Below are positions 16,670 to 25,312 of a stretch of 64,000 nt of DNA, one piece after another. Source of the stretch: Clostridiales bacterium GWF2_38_85. GTDB taxonomy: Bacteria > Bacillota > Clostridia > Oscillospirales > CAG-382. The DNA lies in assembly GCA_001797275.1 (NCBI GenBank), contig MGOY01000031.1, positions 20,684-84,683 of the forward strand. Reading direction: 5' to 3'. Every line of letters begins with the position of its first letter. The stretch's first letter is position 1. The translations under genes were made by a program, and so were the position numbers. The notes under the pieces are model-generated. The model was not told the DNA's origin and searched no databases. It saw nothing but the letters and a program-made list of their open reading frames with translations.

Positions 16670-17683
16670 ATGAGAATCTTAGCAATAGAAACATCCTGTG
16701 ACGAAACCTCAGCAGCAGTCGTTGAAGACGGTCGTGAGTTGCTGTCAAATGTGGTTGCTTCACAGATTAATATACATGCATTGTATGGAGGAGTAGTCCC
16801 CGAAATCGCATCAAGAGCGCACACAGAAGCTTTGAGTGGTACAGTTGCAAAAGCTTTGACCGATGCAGAGATAACAGTCGATGAGCTTGACGCAGTTGCT
16901 GTAACAAACACTCCCGGGTTGATCGGAGCATTGCTGACCGGTGTCTCGTTTGCAAAGGGATTAGCGTTTTCGGCGCAGAAACCGTTGATTGCAGTTCACC
17001 ATATCCGATCCCATATAGCAGCGAATTATATTGCTCGCCCTGAATTAAAACCTCCATTTTATGCGCTTGTTGTATCAGGAGGACATACATCCATTCTTGC
17101 TGTTGACGATTATACAGAATACAGAACTATCGGACAGACTCGCGATGATGCCGCAGGCGAAGCACTTGATAAAGCTGCGCGCGTTTTAGGGCTTCCTTAT
17201 CCGGGCGGTGCGTCGATGGATAAACTGGCATTCCAGGGAGATATTCATGCAATCCCTTTTTCGATTAGCAAGGTGAACGGTTCACCGTATGACTTTTCAT
17301 TTTCAGGCCTGAAAACTTCAGTTATAAACTACACCCATACACTTGAGAGCAGGCAGGTTGAAATCGATGAGAAGATGAAGACCGATATAGCTGCTTCGTA
17401 TATGAATGCGCTTGTAAATAACATAACATCTCGCCTTGAAGTACTGATACAAAATGAAGAACGCAGACCGATTGTTCTTGCCGGCGGAGTTGCAGCATCA
17501 AAAAATCTCAGAAATGCAATTTCTACACTTTGCGGTAAATATAATGTTGAATTTTATTTTCCGCCAATATCATTATGTGGTGACAATGCTGCGATGGTTG
17601 GAGCACAGGCATTTTTCGAGCTGCAAAAAGGTAATATATCTGATATGACTCTGAATGCATTTGCAACGAGTTCAGCGGATTGA
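16670..17683 (+). CDS. tsaD: tRNA N6-adenosine threonylcarbamoyltransferase TsaD
   Basis: 337 residues, the usual length. Diagnostic features are IETSCDETSAAVV at the start, the metal-binding HHIRSHIAAN, the VSGGHT loop and the C-terminal LAGGVAASKNLR. It transfers the threonylcarbamoyl group to A37 of ANN-decoding tRNAs, working with TsaB and TsaE. It begins immediately after rimI. Confidence 0.97.
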   Translation: MRILAIETSCDETSAAVVEDGRELLSNVVASQINIHALYGGVVPEIASRAHTEALSGTVAKALTDAEITVDELDAVAVTNTPGLIGALLTGVSFAKGLAFSAQKPLIAVHHIRSHIAANYIARPELKPPFYALVVSGGHTSILAVDDYTEYRTIGQTRDDAAGEALDKAARVLGLPYPGGASMDKLAFQGDIHAIPFSISKVNGSPYDFSFSGLKTSVINYTHTLESRQVEIDEKMKTDIAASYMNALVNNITSRLEVLIQNEERRPIVLAGGVAASKNLRNAISTLCGKYNVEFYFPPISLCGDNAAMVGAQAFFELQKGNISDMTLNAFATSSAD

Positions 17684-17761
17684 AAGTACAAATTTGCAGG
17701 AAGCAAAGCAAAAAAATTCATAATATTATAATTATCAATAATAATCTGCTAGACATAATAC

Positions 17762-17879
17762 TTATTCACAACCTGTGCATAACCCTGTGGAAAACATAAA
17801 AATTATGCACATAAAAGATAAAAAAATGCGATATTACACAATTGTGGTTGTGGATAACCCTGTGGAAACAGTGGATAAA
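17762..17879. other. Cluster of DnaA-box-like 9-mers (origin-like)
   Basis: Within 118 bases are TTATTCACA (17762), TGTGCATAA (17774), TGTGGAAAA (17786), TTATGCACA (17803), the perfect box TGTGGATAA (17849), TGTGGAAAC (17861) and AGTGGATAA (17870). Five of the seven fit TTWTNCACA on one strand or the other. Very AT-rich DNA (17880-18040) follows. This is the layout of a bacterial origin or a DnaA-titration site. No dnaA or dnaN is in the window. The remainder of the 360-base gap holds no gene. Confidence 0.6.
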
Positions 17880-18043
17880 TAATATTTATGACAATCAGAA
17901 ACCCGATTTTATGTAAACCTGATTACTTATACTTTACACAATTTTAAAATCAGTAATAATCATTTTAACGGATGCTGAGGATAAAATTGCACAAAAATTA
18001 TTATAATTAAAATAAAAAATAAATAAATAAAGAGGTAAACCAG

Positions 18044-19225
18044 ATGATAAAAAGAGATTACAGTGAATCAATTGAAAAAGCAGTTGTACATTTCCGTGGA
18101 CTGCTGCAAAAACAGCTTGAAAGAGCAGACGCAATTAAAGAAAGTGACGGATTTGTTGACTATTCCAAGCTTGATAAGATTAAGATAGGTGTTTGCGGCG
18201 GTGACGGTATCGGACCGAGCATTACAACGGTTACTCAAGCTGTTCTTGAACAGTTAGTTGCAGATGAAATGAAAAACGGTAAAATTGAATTCGTAAAGAT
18301 AGACGGACTTACGATCGAAAATCGTATAGCAGTAAACAAAGCTATCCCTGATGACGTTCTCGCAGAGCTTAAAAAATGCCATGTTATACTCAAAGGGCCG
18401 ACAACAACACCTCAGGCAGGTGATGGCATGCCAAATATTGAGAGCGCAAATGTTGCTATACGTAAATCACTGGATCTTTTTGCGAATGTACGACCTGTAA
18501 AAGTAACTGAACAAGGAATCGACTGGACATTTTTTCGCGAAAACACTGAAGGCTCATACGCCGTCGGTTCTCAGGGTATAAATGTAAGCAGCGAACTGGC
18601 ACTTGACTTTACTGTAACAACAACCGAAGGAAGTGAGCGTATCGCACGTCTTGCCTTCGAATTTGCGAAGAAAAACAACAAGAGCAGAGTTACAATCGTA
18701 ACAAAAGCAAACGTCATTAAAACAACTGACGGTAAGTTTCTGAGCATTTGCAGAGAAATCGCACAAGAATATCCGGATATATCGGTTGATGAGTGGTATA
18801 TTGACATCATGACCGCAAAGCTGGTTGACGAAAAGAGACGCCGCGACTTTAAAGTGCTTATTCTGCCTAACCTCTATGGTGATATCCTTACAGATGAAGC
18901 AGCTGAGTTTCAGGGTGGTGTAGGTACTGCCGGAAGTGCAAACATTGGTAAAAGATATGCAATGTTTGAAGCAATTCACGGCTCAGCTATTCGTATGGTT
19001 GCAGAGGGAAGAGATATATATGCGGATCCATGCTCGATGCTGCGCGCAGGTGTATTACTCCTTGAGCATATAGGTTATGCAGATAAGGCTGCTGCTTTGA
19101 CAAAAGCGCTTGATTTCTGTATGTTTGAAGATAAAAAGTTTGTTATTACCGGCAGAAACACCGGAGTTACAACTAAGGAATACGGAGAATATGTCCTTCA
19201 GACAACAAAATCTTTCTTAAAATAA
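18044..19225 (+). CDS. NAD-type isocitrate / isopropylmalate dehydrogenase family
   Basis: 393 residues. The fold is marked by GGDGIGPSI (about 52-60), ESANVAIRKSLDLFANVRPVK-like substrate residues, RENTEGSYAVGSQG, a catalytic Lys in TKANVIK and ILPNLYGDILTDEAAEFQGG. An N-terminal extension of about 45 residues precedes the core. The family splits into isocitrate, isopropylmalate and homoisocitrate enzymes. No leu genes are nearby, so NAD-dependent isocitrate dehydrogenase is the better guess. GAGG at 18032-18035 is the ribosome site. Confidence 0.85.
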   Translation: MIKRDYSESIEKAVVHFRGLLQKQLERADAIKESDGFVDYSKLDKIKIGVCGGDGIGPSITTVTQAVLEQLVADEMKNGKIEFVKIDGLTIENRIAVNKAIPDDVLAELKKCHVILKGPTTTPQAGDGMPNIESANVAIRKSLDLFANVRPVKVTEQGIDWTFFRENTEGSYAVGSQGINVSSELALDFTVTTTEGSERIARLAFEFAKKNNKSRVTIVTKANVIKTTDGKFLSICREIAQEYPDISVDEWYIDIMTAKLVDEKRRRDFKVLILPNLYGDILTDEAAEFQGGVGTAGSANIGKRYAMFEAIHGSAIRMVAEGRDIYADPCSMLRAGVLLLEHIGYADKAAALTKALDFCMFEDKKFVITGRNTGVTTKEYGEYVLQTTKSFLK

Positions 19226-19281
19226 TCAACATCATAACTTGAATCACATATAATTAAGATATATAAATTATTAAGGCGTAC

Positions 19282-20166
19282 ATGAAAATGAAAATATATC
19301 AAGATGAACCGCTTTTAAAACATTGCTCATTTAAAATCGGCGGGAATGCGGAGTATGTATATTATCCTGAAACCGCAGATGAATTAATCGGGCTTATTAA
19401 AAAGTTTAATTCCGAGAAACAGGAATATTATGTTTTCGGTAATGCGTCTAATGTTCTTTTCCCGGACGAAAGCTTGCGGAAATCGGTTGTTTTTACAACC
19501 GAAATGAAAGACATCAGGCTTGTCGGGAATACGATTATTGCCGAAGCAGGGGTAACACTAAACACTCTTTCTGCTTTTGCCAGAGATAATGTATTGACAG
19601 GTCTTGAGTTTGCTTATGGCATTCCTGGCACGGTCGGCGGTGGAGTATATATGAATGCCGGTGCATATGGCGGGCAGCTTTCTGATATTGTTATAAACTG
19701 CAGAGCAATTGATTCTGAAGGCGAAATATGTAATTTAAATGCAACAGAGCTGAGATTTGGCTACCGCCATTCGGTTCTTCAAGAAAAAAAGTTAATCCTT
19801 ATTGATTCAACACTAAACCTGAAATCCGGTGACAAGACAACAATTATTGAGCAGATGGATACCTATATGAGCAAACGTAAGGGCTGCCAGCCATTGAATT
19901 TTCCGAGTGCGGGCAGTGTATTCAAAAGGCCGCAAAATAATTATACTGGAGCTTTGATTGAAAAAGCAGGGCTTAAGGGGATGACTGTCGGCGGTGCGAT
20001 GGTATCAGAGAAACATGCCGGATTTATTATAAACACCGGTGATGCAACAGCGAAAGATGTCAGAGAGCTGATTGATATTATAAAAGCTCGAGTTTTCGAG
20101 CAATCGGGGGTTATGCTCGAATGTGAAGTATGTATAATTGAAAATAATAAAAATAGGAAGTTATGA
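19282..20166 (+). CDS. murB: UDP-N-acetylenolpyruvoylglucosamine reductase MurB
   Basis: 294 residues, a short type IIb MurB. FAD-binding segments are HCSFKIGGNAEYVYYP, GNASNVL, the GLEFAYGIPGTVGGGVYMNAGAYG stretch and PSAGSVFKRP near the active-site Ser. It reduces the enolpyruvyl group to make UDP-MurNAc for peptidoglycan. whiA follows 29 bases later. The rapZ and yvcK genes that usually lie between them in Firmicutes are absent. Confidence 0.95.
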   Translation: MKMKIYQDEPLLKHCSFKIGGNAEYVYYPETADELIGLIKKFNSEKQEYYVFGNASNVLFPDESLRKSVVFTTEMKDIRLVGNTIIAEAGVTLNTLSAFARDNVLTGLEFAYGIPGTVGGGVYMNAGAYGGQLSDIVINCRAIDSEGEICNLNATELRFGYRHSVLQEKKLILIDSTLNLKSGDKTTIIEQMDTYMSKRKGCQPLNFPSAGSVFKRPQNNYTGALIEKAGLKGMTVGGAMVSEKHAGFIINTGDATAKDVRELIDIIKARVFEQSGVMLECEVCIIENNKNRKL

Positions 20167-20195
20167 ACTGCCTATTTGGCGAGGGAGGTTGCAGA

Positions 20196-21068
20196 GTGTC
20201 TTTTTCATCTGAGGTCAAACAATACCTTTGCGAAATTAAGGAACGTAAAAATTGCTGTCATAAATCGCTTCTTTATGGATTATTATTGCCGTCCCGGATA
20301 ACAAAACACAGTATTGTTTTAAAAACCGAACATAAAAATGTTGCAGCTTTGGCAGAAGAACTTATTACAAATTTATACCCGTTCAAAGCGGTTATACTTG
20401 AGGTCAACAACGGATATGAGCTTCATGTTGAAAGCTCTCAGGATGTTGACTTCATACTTGCAGAGCTTCCGCTTGAATCGGATTATATTAATGATAAACT
20501 GTTTGGCTGCGAGCATTGTATAATGGTTTTTATCAGGGGAATCTTTTTAAGCTGCGGCAATGTCACAACCCCCGAAAAGAGCTATCATCTTGAAATGATA
20601 ATAGGTAAAAAACATATAGATTCTATCAAAAAGCAGTTATCCGAAGTTAGCTTCTCACCCAAGAGAATTATCAGAGGTCAGTCACTATCTTTATATTATA
20701 AGGACAGCTCACGGATTGAAGACTTTTTGGCTTATATAGGAGCAACAAAGCATTCTCTTGAAGTTATGAACACTAAAATAACAAAGGAAATGCGTAATAA
20801 TATAAACAGGCTGACCAATTGTGAAACTGCGAATATAGATAAAGCGGTAACTGCTGCAGCGATCCAGCTTGAAGCAATCCGTAAGCTGGATGAACAAAGT
20901 GAAATAGGCAAACTGCCGCCTGAGCTTAAAGAAACCGCTTTAAAGAGAATTGAATACCCGGAAATGAGCCTTGAGGAATTCAGACATATGTTTGTACCTG
21001 AAATCAGTAAATCCGGTATATATCACAGACTGCAAAAGATCGTCGCAATAGCTGATGAAATAAAATAA
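20196..21068 (+). CDS. whiA: DNA-binding protein WhiA
   Basis: About 290 residues. The N-terminal LAGLIDADG-like fold includes FIRGIFLSCGNVTTPEKSYHLE, and the C-terminal helix-turn-helix includes MSLEEFRHMFVPEISKSGIYHRL, both WhiA hallmarks. WhiA links division and cell-cycle regulation in Gram-positives. The GTG at 20196 is chosen because GGGAGG at 20182-20187 is well placed; the frame is open back to an ATG at 20163, which would overlap murB by four bases. It forms an operon with murB. Confidence 0.92.
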   Translation: MSFSSEVKQYLCEIKERKNCCHKSLLYGLLLPSRITKHSIVLKTEHKNVAALAEELITNLYPFKAVILEVNNGYELHVESSQDVDFILAELPLESDYINDKLFGCEHCIMVFIRGIFLSCGNVTTPEKSYHLEMIIGKKHIDSIKKQLSEVSFSPKRIIRGQSLSLYYKDSSRIEDFLAYIGATKHSLEVMNTKITKEMRNNINRLTNCETANIDKAVTAAAIQLEAIRKLDEQSEIGKLPPELKETALKRIEYPEMSLEEFRHMFVPEISKSGIYHRLQKIVAIADEIK

Positions 21069-21093
21069 GGGTGTTGCTTTTCGCAACACCCTT
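21067..21093. terminator. Bidirectional terminator between whiA and the binding protein gene
   Basis: AAGGGTGTTGC / GCAACACCCTT is a perfect 11-bp stem with a TTTTC loop. It serves both convergent genes, with T/A-rich flanks on each side. Confidence 0.8.
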
Positions 21094-21109
21094 AAATTCT
21101 TTAATATAA

Positions 21110-22630
21110 TTATTCAGCTGCTTTATTTTCCTGGAATGCTTCAATTGTTTCGTTCATTGCAGTTTCAAAAATAGAAAGTCTTTCGTCTGTATATGAAACG
21201 ATATTGTCACTCTTAGCACCTATCAGACTTGTATAGAAGTATAACGCGCCATTTGTTCCACCCCAGTTATATATAGCTGCGAGGTCGAATGTTCTGTTCT
21301 TGAATACAAGGTCAAGCATGTCAGGAGAGTCAGTATCCTGAAGACGTTTATTCTTCAGAGTTTTGTCATAATATTCATATGTTACCATCTCTTTGCCGAG
21401 ATAAGCCATTGCTTCGAGAACGAAGGTTGTATTCTCGATTTCAGAGCTGTCAATTACAGTCGGTATTGTAAGGAAGGTTGCCCAGTATACTGTACAAGAA
21501 GAAGAATATTCTTCCTGATTAGCATCACGTTTGGGCATCGGGAGGATACCGTAGCTGAGCTCGGCTTCTCTCATTTCGGCTGAGTTAACAGTTGAAATGG
21601 CATTTGCTCTAAACAATGCTTTACCATCTATAAAGTTTTGACCAACTATTTTATAGTCAGCTGAGTTCCATGCATAGAAGAAATCAGCCATTGCTGTATA
21701 ATCTTGATTTACAAGAAGTGTAAAAACGTCGCCCCAAACATCAATATTAGTTTGATCCTTAAGACGGAATACAGGGAGATCATCAGCATCTTTTGTGACC
21801 ATCGCCTGCTCAGCACCCCACATGTATGCAACACCGTCATATGTCTGTGCGATTAGTCCCCATTGATCGTTGCCGGTTACTGTCCTAGTGCTATCACCAT
21901 CGTCGGTTTTTGCTGTCAGGGCCATTTCGTTCATCTTATCTAATGTCCATTCATTATTACGTACAAGCTCGAAAGGATTGTCAAGGTCAAGCGTTTCGAC
22001 TATTGTTTTATTGAAGAATACAGCCCATGTAGCTTCATTGTCTGTAACAACGATATCACCTGTGATAAAGTGAAGCATATCAGCTATTGAAATATCTCTA
22101 ATAGCTGCCTGATCCCACCAATCGCCCTCAAGGTTTAATTTGGAATCCTGGAGGGTATTGAAATCATATAGAAGACCTTCGGTTGCAAGAGTTGATAGAT
22201 AAGTAATTCCTGCAGCAGCGACCTGGAAATCAGCGGAACCGACTTGTACAGCTTCACGGATTTTTTCAACAACCTTTGTTGCGTTTTCAACTGTAAGTAA
22301 TTGAATCTTACAATTGTACTCCTGCTCTATTTTTCTGTTTCTGTTGTAGAAGGCATCGTTGACAGGTTCGTTTGTCTGCTCCTCTGTATTGAACTGACAT
22401 TCGTCATACGCATCATCAGCTCTGTCCTGAGCTGCCAGGAAGGTAAGCGTAAAACCATCCAGATCGGCTTCTCCTAAATGAGGGACAAGATATTCCGGTG
22501 CTTCAGATTCGTTTGATTGTGTTATACTTGTTGCGTTTGATTCTTCTTTATCGTTTTGGCAGGCTACGAATGATACCGCAACAAGGCAAATACAAAGAAC
22601 CAAACATAAATAACGCTTAATGTTATTCAA
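21110..22630 (-). CDS. Extracellular solute-binding lipoprotein (carbohydrate type)
   Basis: 506 residues. The signal peptide ends at the lipobox AVSFVAC (Cys24). The large acidic mature part, with NEWTLDKMNEMALTAK, MVTKDADDLPVF and SYGILPMPKRDANQ segments, is typical of family 1 carbohydrate ABC-transporter binding proteins. No permease or ATPase genes are near, so it is an orphan whose partners must lie elsewhere. The start is a TTG with AAAGGAAGAG just before it. Confidence 0.85.
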   Translation of the reverse strand: MNNIKRYLCLVLCICLVAVSFVACQNDKEESNATSITQSNESEAPEYLVPHLGEADLDGFTLTFLAAQDRADDAYDECQFNTEEQTNEPVNDAFYNRNRKIEQEYNCKIQLLTVENATKVVEKIREAVQVGSADFQVAAAGITYLSTLATEGLLYDFNTLQDSKLNLEGDWWDQAAIRDISIADMLHFITGDIVVTDNEATWAVFFNKTIVETLDLDNPFELVRNNEWTLDKMNEMALTAKTDDGDSTRTVTGNDQWGLIAQTYDGVAYMWGAEQAMVTKDADDLPVFRLKDQTNIDVWGDVFTLLVNQDYTAMADFFYAWNSADYKIVGQNFIDGKALFRANAISTVNSAEMREAELSYGILPMPKRDANQEEYSSSCTVYWATFLTIPTVIDSSEIENTTFVLEAMAYLGKEMVTYEYYDKTLKNKRLQDTDSPDMLDLVFKNRTFDLAAIYNWGGTNGALYFYTSLIGAKSDNIVSYTDERLSIFETAMNETIEAFQENKAAE

Positions 22631-22703
22631 AATTCTCTTCCTTTCTAAATATTAAACTAATTAATGAATTTTACGATTCATTATAGTAAAATTTCATAAA
22701 TAC

Positions 22704-22732
22704 AATATAACATATCTATAAACACCTGTCAA
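22704..22732 (-). promoter_or_regulatory. Promoter of the orphan binding protein gene
   Basis: On the minus strand TTGACA (22732-22727), 17-base spacer, TATATT (22709-22704). Confidence 0.7.
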
Positions 22733-22746
22733 GCAAAAATAAAAGA

Positions 22747-23874
22747 TTAACAAAGACATTTTATTTGATTAATAAAAATCGCCGCTTCTTCAATTGTATT
22801 ATATTTTGAAAAGCTTAGCCTTACACCGCCTTTGTTTGTGCCGAGTGATTTATGAGCAAGCGGTGAGCAATGAAAACCCCCACGCACACAAATACTGTTT
22901 TTAGCCAGCAGGGCTCCAACCGTTTCACTGTCAATATTATTATGATTGAATAACAATACAGGAAGAGTGTTTTCAGATAAACCAGTTAATGTAATTAAAG
23001 GCATCTTAAGCATTTCGTCTTTTATAAAACGATATACAGCCATCGCTTGCTGATTATTATAATCGATTAACGAAACAGCAGTCTCTAAAGCGTGTATTGC
23101 AGGAGCATTTTGTGTTCCGGCTTCAAGTTTATCAGGATAAAAATTCGGCATTTTCCCCGAAAGTGATATGCTGCCTGTACCGCCTTCGATTATAGGCTCA
23201 ATATCAGGGCAATTTTTACCAAGGATCATGGCTGTTGTTCCAAATGGAGCACCAATACCCTTGTGGGCAGCAAGGCAGAGAACATCAATATCATTGCTGT
23301 CAACATCCATCGGTATATGACCGCAGCTCTGAGCAGCATCAACTATCAGAGGAACCTTTTTTTTTCTTGTTAGCTTTGCAATCTCGTATATCGGCAGAAT
23401 ATAGCCGCATACATTCGAAGCATGGGTAAACACTGCAAGTATAGTGTTTTTACATATTGCTTTTCTGATTTCTGACAATGCATTGCTTTGAGAAGCGATA
23501 TCGATATTTACTATCCTTAATTGGATCAAGCCTTGCTTGTGAAGCTTATATAAAGGTCTGTAAACTGAATTATGTTCCAAAGAAGATATAATAACGACCG
23601 AGTTCTTTGATGTTGCTGCTTTATTTCGGAGTAAGCCTTTTATCGCAAAATTTAACGCAAAAGTAGCGCTTGGACAAAATATCACCCTTTCAGGTGATAC
23701 ATTATAATGCCTGCCGATAGTTTCCCGGCACGAATATATCGCTTTTGCTGCAGCCAAAGAAGGAGCATGACCGCTTCGACCCGGATTTCCGAAGCGGTCA
23801 TATGCCTTACACATAGCATCAATAACCCGCGTATCTTTTGGGAATGAGGTTGCACTATTATCAAAATATATCAT
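22747..23874 (-). CDS. Class V aminotransferase (cysteine desulfurase-like)
   Basis: 375 residues, PLP-dependent. The PLP lysine is Lys205 in AAHKGIGAPFG, with Asp179 and Gln182 in VDAAQSCGH and His101 in SLEHNSV. The C-terminal CVRGGFHCSPLAHKSLGT contains a cysteine in the position of the IscS/SufS active-site loop. This fits the NifS-related group often encoded beside DUF3343 proteins and linked to selenium or sulfur transfer. The DUF3343 gene lies 20 bases upstream, consistent with one operon. Confidence 0.85.
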   Translation of the reverse strand: MIYFDNSATSFPKDTRVIDAMCKAYDRFGNPGRSGHAPSLAAAKAIYSCRETIGRHYNVSPERVIFCPSATFALNFAIKGLLRNKAATSKNSVVIISSLEHNSVYRPLYKLHKQGLIQLRIVNIDIASQSNALSEIRKAICKNTILAVFTHASNVCGYILPIYEIAKLTRKKKVPLIVDAAQSCGHIPMDVDSNDIDVLCLAAHKGIGAPFGTTAMILGKNCPDIEPIIEGGTGSISLSGKMPNFYPDKLEAGTQNAPAIHALETAVSLIDYNNQQAMAVYRFIKDEMLKMPLITLTGLSENTLPVLLFNHNNIDSETVGALLAKNSICVRGGFHCSPLAHKSLGTNKGGVRLSFSKYNTIEEAAIFINQIKCLC

Positions 23875-23894
23875 TTATTATCCTGCTTTCAAAT

Positions 23895-24122
23895 TTAATC
23901 GGTTACACCAAGAATTCGGATTCCCGATTTCGACAGTATTTTTCGTGCCTCGATTATATTGTAATCATCAATAATTAAACCATATCCACATCCTTTTAGC
24001 TTTTGTACAGCAGGCGACCTTGTAAGCTCTGTATATATACCGCAGTTGTCGAGCAGCCTGCTTGCCTGCATGGCATATGTTATTGATGACAATACCATTG
24101 TTTTTTCCATAATACACATCAT
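23895..24122 (-). CDS. DUF3343 putative Se/S carrier-like protein
   Basis: About 76 residues. The order VLSSITYAMQASRLL, then the strand ELTRSPAV, then CGYGLIIDDY...ARKILSKSGI matches DUF3343, a TusA/YedF-like fold thought to carry activated sulfur or selenium. The conserved Cys before GYG is present. The ATG at 24122 has GGAG five bases before it; the open frame extends further but without a ribosome site. It is paired with the downstream class V aminotransferase. Confidence 0.75.
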   Translation of the reverse strand: MMCIMEKTMVLSSITYAMQASRLLDNCGIYTELTRSPAVQKLKGCGYGLIIDDYNIIEARKILSKSGIRILGVTD

Positions 24123-24261
24123 TACTCCATTACATAGATTGCGTTTACAGATTGAGTTTAAAAATTTCCTCAATTCAGTATATGACACATCTGTTCAATT
24201 GTGTTTTGATAAAAAATTCAGGCAATTTTTTGATTATTTATTATGTTAATTTAAAAAACTG

Positions 24262-24290
24262 TTGACAAACAGGAAAACAGGTGTTATACT
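24262..24290 (+). promoter_or_regulatory. Promoter of the infC operon
   Basis: Perfect TTGACA at 24262-24267, 17-base spacer, TATACT at 24285-24290. Confidence 0.8.
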
Positions 24291-24351
24291 TGTAAAGCTG
24301 AATTGATAAATTGTTTACGATTTTTATCGGTTTAACGTAAGTAAAAATGAA

Positions 24352-24506
24352 GTTGGAATATTATATTCCACACCCGAACACCAAAGGTGTCGCGGTCAAT
24401 ACGGTTATATTGGCAGCAAATAGAATTTCTGTTTGTATTATTGCCATAATAAATGTTGTATTGTATGCGGCCGGTGTGCTGCATTTTTTATTTATTCGGG
24501 TTCATA
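24352..24506 (+). promoter_or_regulatory. L20-type leader (attenuator) of infC-rpmI-rplT
   Basis: The 250-base leader has a hairpin ACACC-AAA-GGTGT (24378-24390). A long-range pairing is possible between ACCCGAA (24372-24378) and TTCGGGT (24495-24501). A terminator hairpin ATGCGGC / GCTGCAT (24465-24484) is followed by TTTTTTATTT. Forming the long-range pairing versus the terminator is the logic of L20-controlled infC leaders in Firmicutes, where free L20 represses its own operon. Confidence 0.65.
24465..24494 (+). terminator. Attenuator terminator in the infC leader
   Basis: A 7-bp stem with a 6-base loop is followed by TTTTTTATTT, 51 bases before the infC start codon. Confidence 0.65.
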
Positions 24507-24544
24507 CATATTGAACTATGCTTAATTTTTTGGAGGTGTCTGCT

Positions 24545-25096
24545 ATCAGTAAAAAGTCAAACATTAACGAGCAAATCAGGAGTAAAGAAGTTCGTCTGAT
24601 CGATCAGGACGGAAATCAGGTCGGCATTACAAAAATGGAAGTCGCATTAAAAGCTGCTTTGGAGGCCGGACTTGATCTTGTTGAAATATCACCCGATGCG
24701 AAACCGCCTGTATGCAAAATTATGGATTTTGGCAAGTATCGTTTTGAAACAGAAAAAAGAGAAAAAGAAATGCGTAAAAAGCGTCAGATTGTTGAATTAA
24801 AAGAGATTCAATTAAAATGCCGTATTGATACTCATGACTTTAATACTAAAGTAAATCATGCAATCCGTTTTTTGAGTGAAGGTGACAAGGTAAAAGTTGT
24901 TGTCAGATTCAGAGGACGCGAAATGACTCATACTGAAAAAGGTATGGAACTTATGCAGAAATTTGCTGAAAGCTTGGAAGAACAAGGAATAATTGAGAAG
25001 CAACCGCTGCTTGAGGGATATAATATGTTGATGATTATTGGTCCCAAGAAGTCGGGCAATATATCGAAAGGAAAAAAACAAGATGGGGAAGATTAA
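24545..25096 (+). CDS. infC: Translation initiation factor IF-3, initiated at ATC
   Basis: 183 residues. The usual IF-3 start region (INEQIRSKEVRLIDQDG) and both domains are present, ending in a Lys/Glu-rich tail. TGGAGGTG at 24531-24538 is ideally placed for the ATC at 24545. The only in-frame ATG (24518) has no ribosome site and would lie upstream of this strong one. Rare start codons (AUU, AUC, AUA) are a known feature of infC and let IF-3 limit its own synthesis. The gene overlaps rpmI by 14 bases. Confidence 0.95.
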   Translation: MSKKSNINEQIRSKEVRLIDQDGNQVGITKMEVALKAALEAGLDLVEISPDAKPPVCKIMDFGKYRFETEKREKEMRKKRQIVELKEIQLKCRIDTHDFNTKVNHAIRFLSEGDKVKVVVRFRGREMTHTEKGMELMQKFAESLEEQGIIEKQPLLEGYNMLMIIGPKKSGNISKGKKQDGED

Positions 25097-25283
25097 GACA
25101 CATAAGGCTACACAAAAAAGATTCACTGTTACCGGAACAGGTAAAGTTAAGATGAATCATGCAAACAGAAGACACAAGCTGGGATTAAAAGCCCCTAAGC
25201 GTAAGAGACAGTTGAGAACCTCTGCATATGTATCAGAAACATTTGCGAAGACCATCAAGACAATGATCCCTTATGTTAAGTAA
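25083..25283 (+). CDS. rpmI: 50S ribosomal protein L35
   Basis: 66 residues, highly basic, with the L35 pattern KIKTHKATQKRFTVTGTGKV and NRRHKLGLKAPKRKRQLR. The ATG at 25083 lies inside the end of infC, with AAAGGA before it, so the two are translationally coupled. It is a component of the large ribosomal subunit. Confidence 0.97.
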   Translation: MGKIKTHKATQKRFTVTGTGKVKMNHANRRHKLGLKAPKRKRQLRTSAYVSETFAKTIKTMIPYVK

Positions 25284-25312
25284 TTTTGAGATTTTAGTGG
25301 GAGGATATAGAA

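Noticed and set aside
24518..24544. ATG start for infC at 24518
   Set aside because: It has no ribosome site, and a strong GGAGG lies downstream of it at ideal distance from ATC at 24545.
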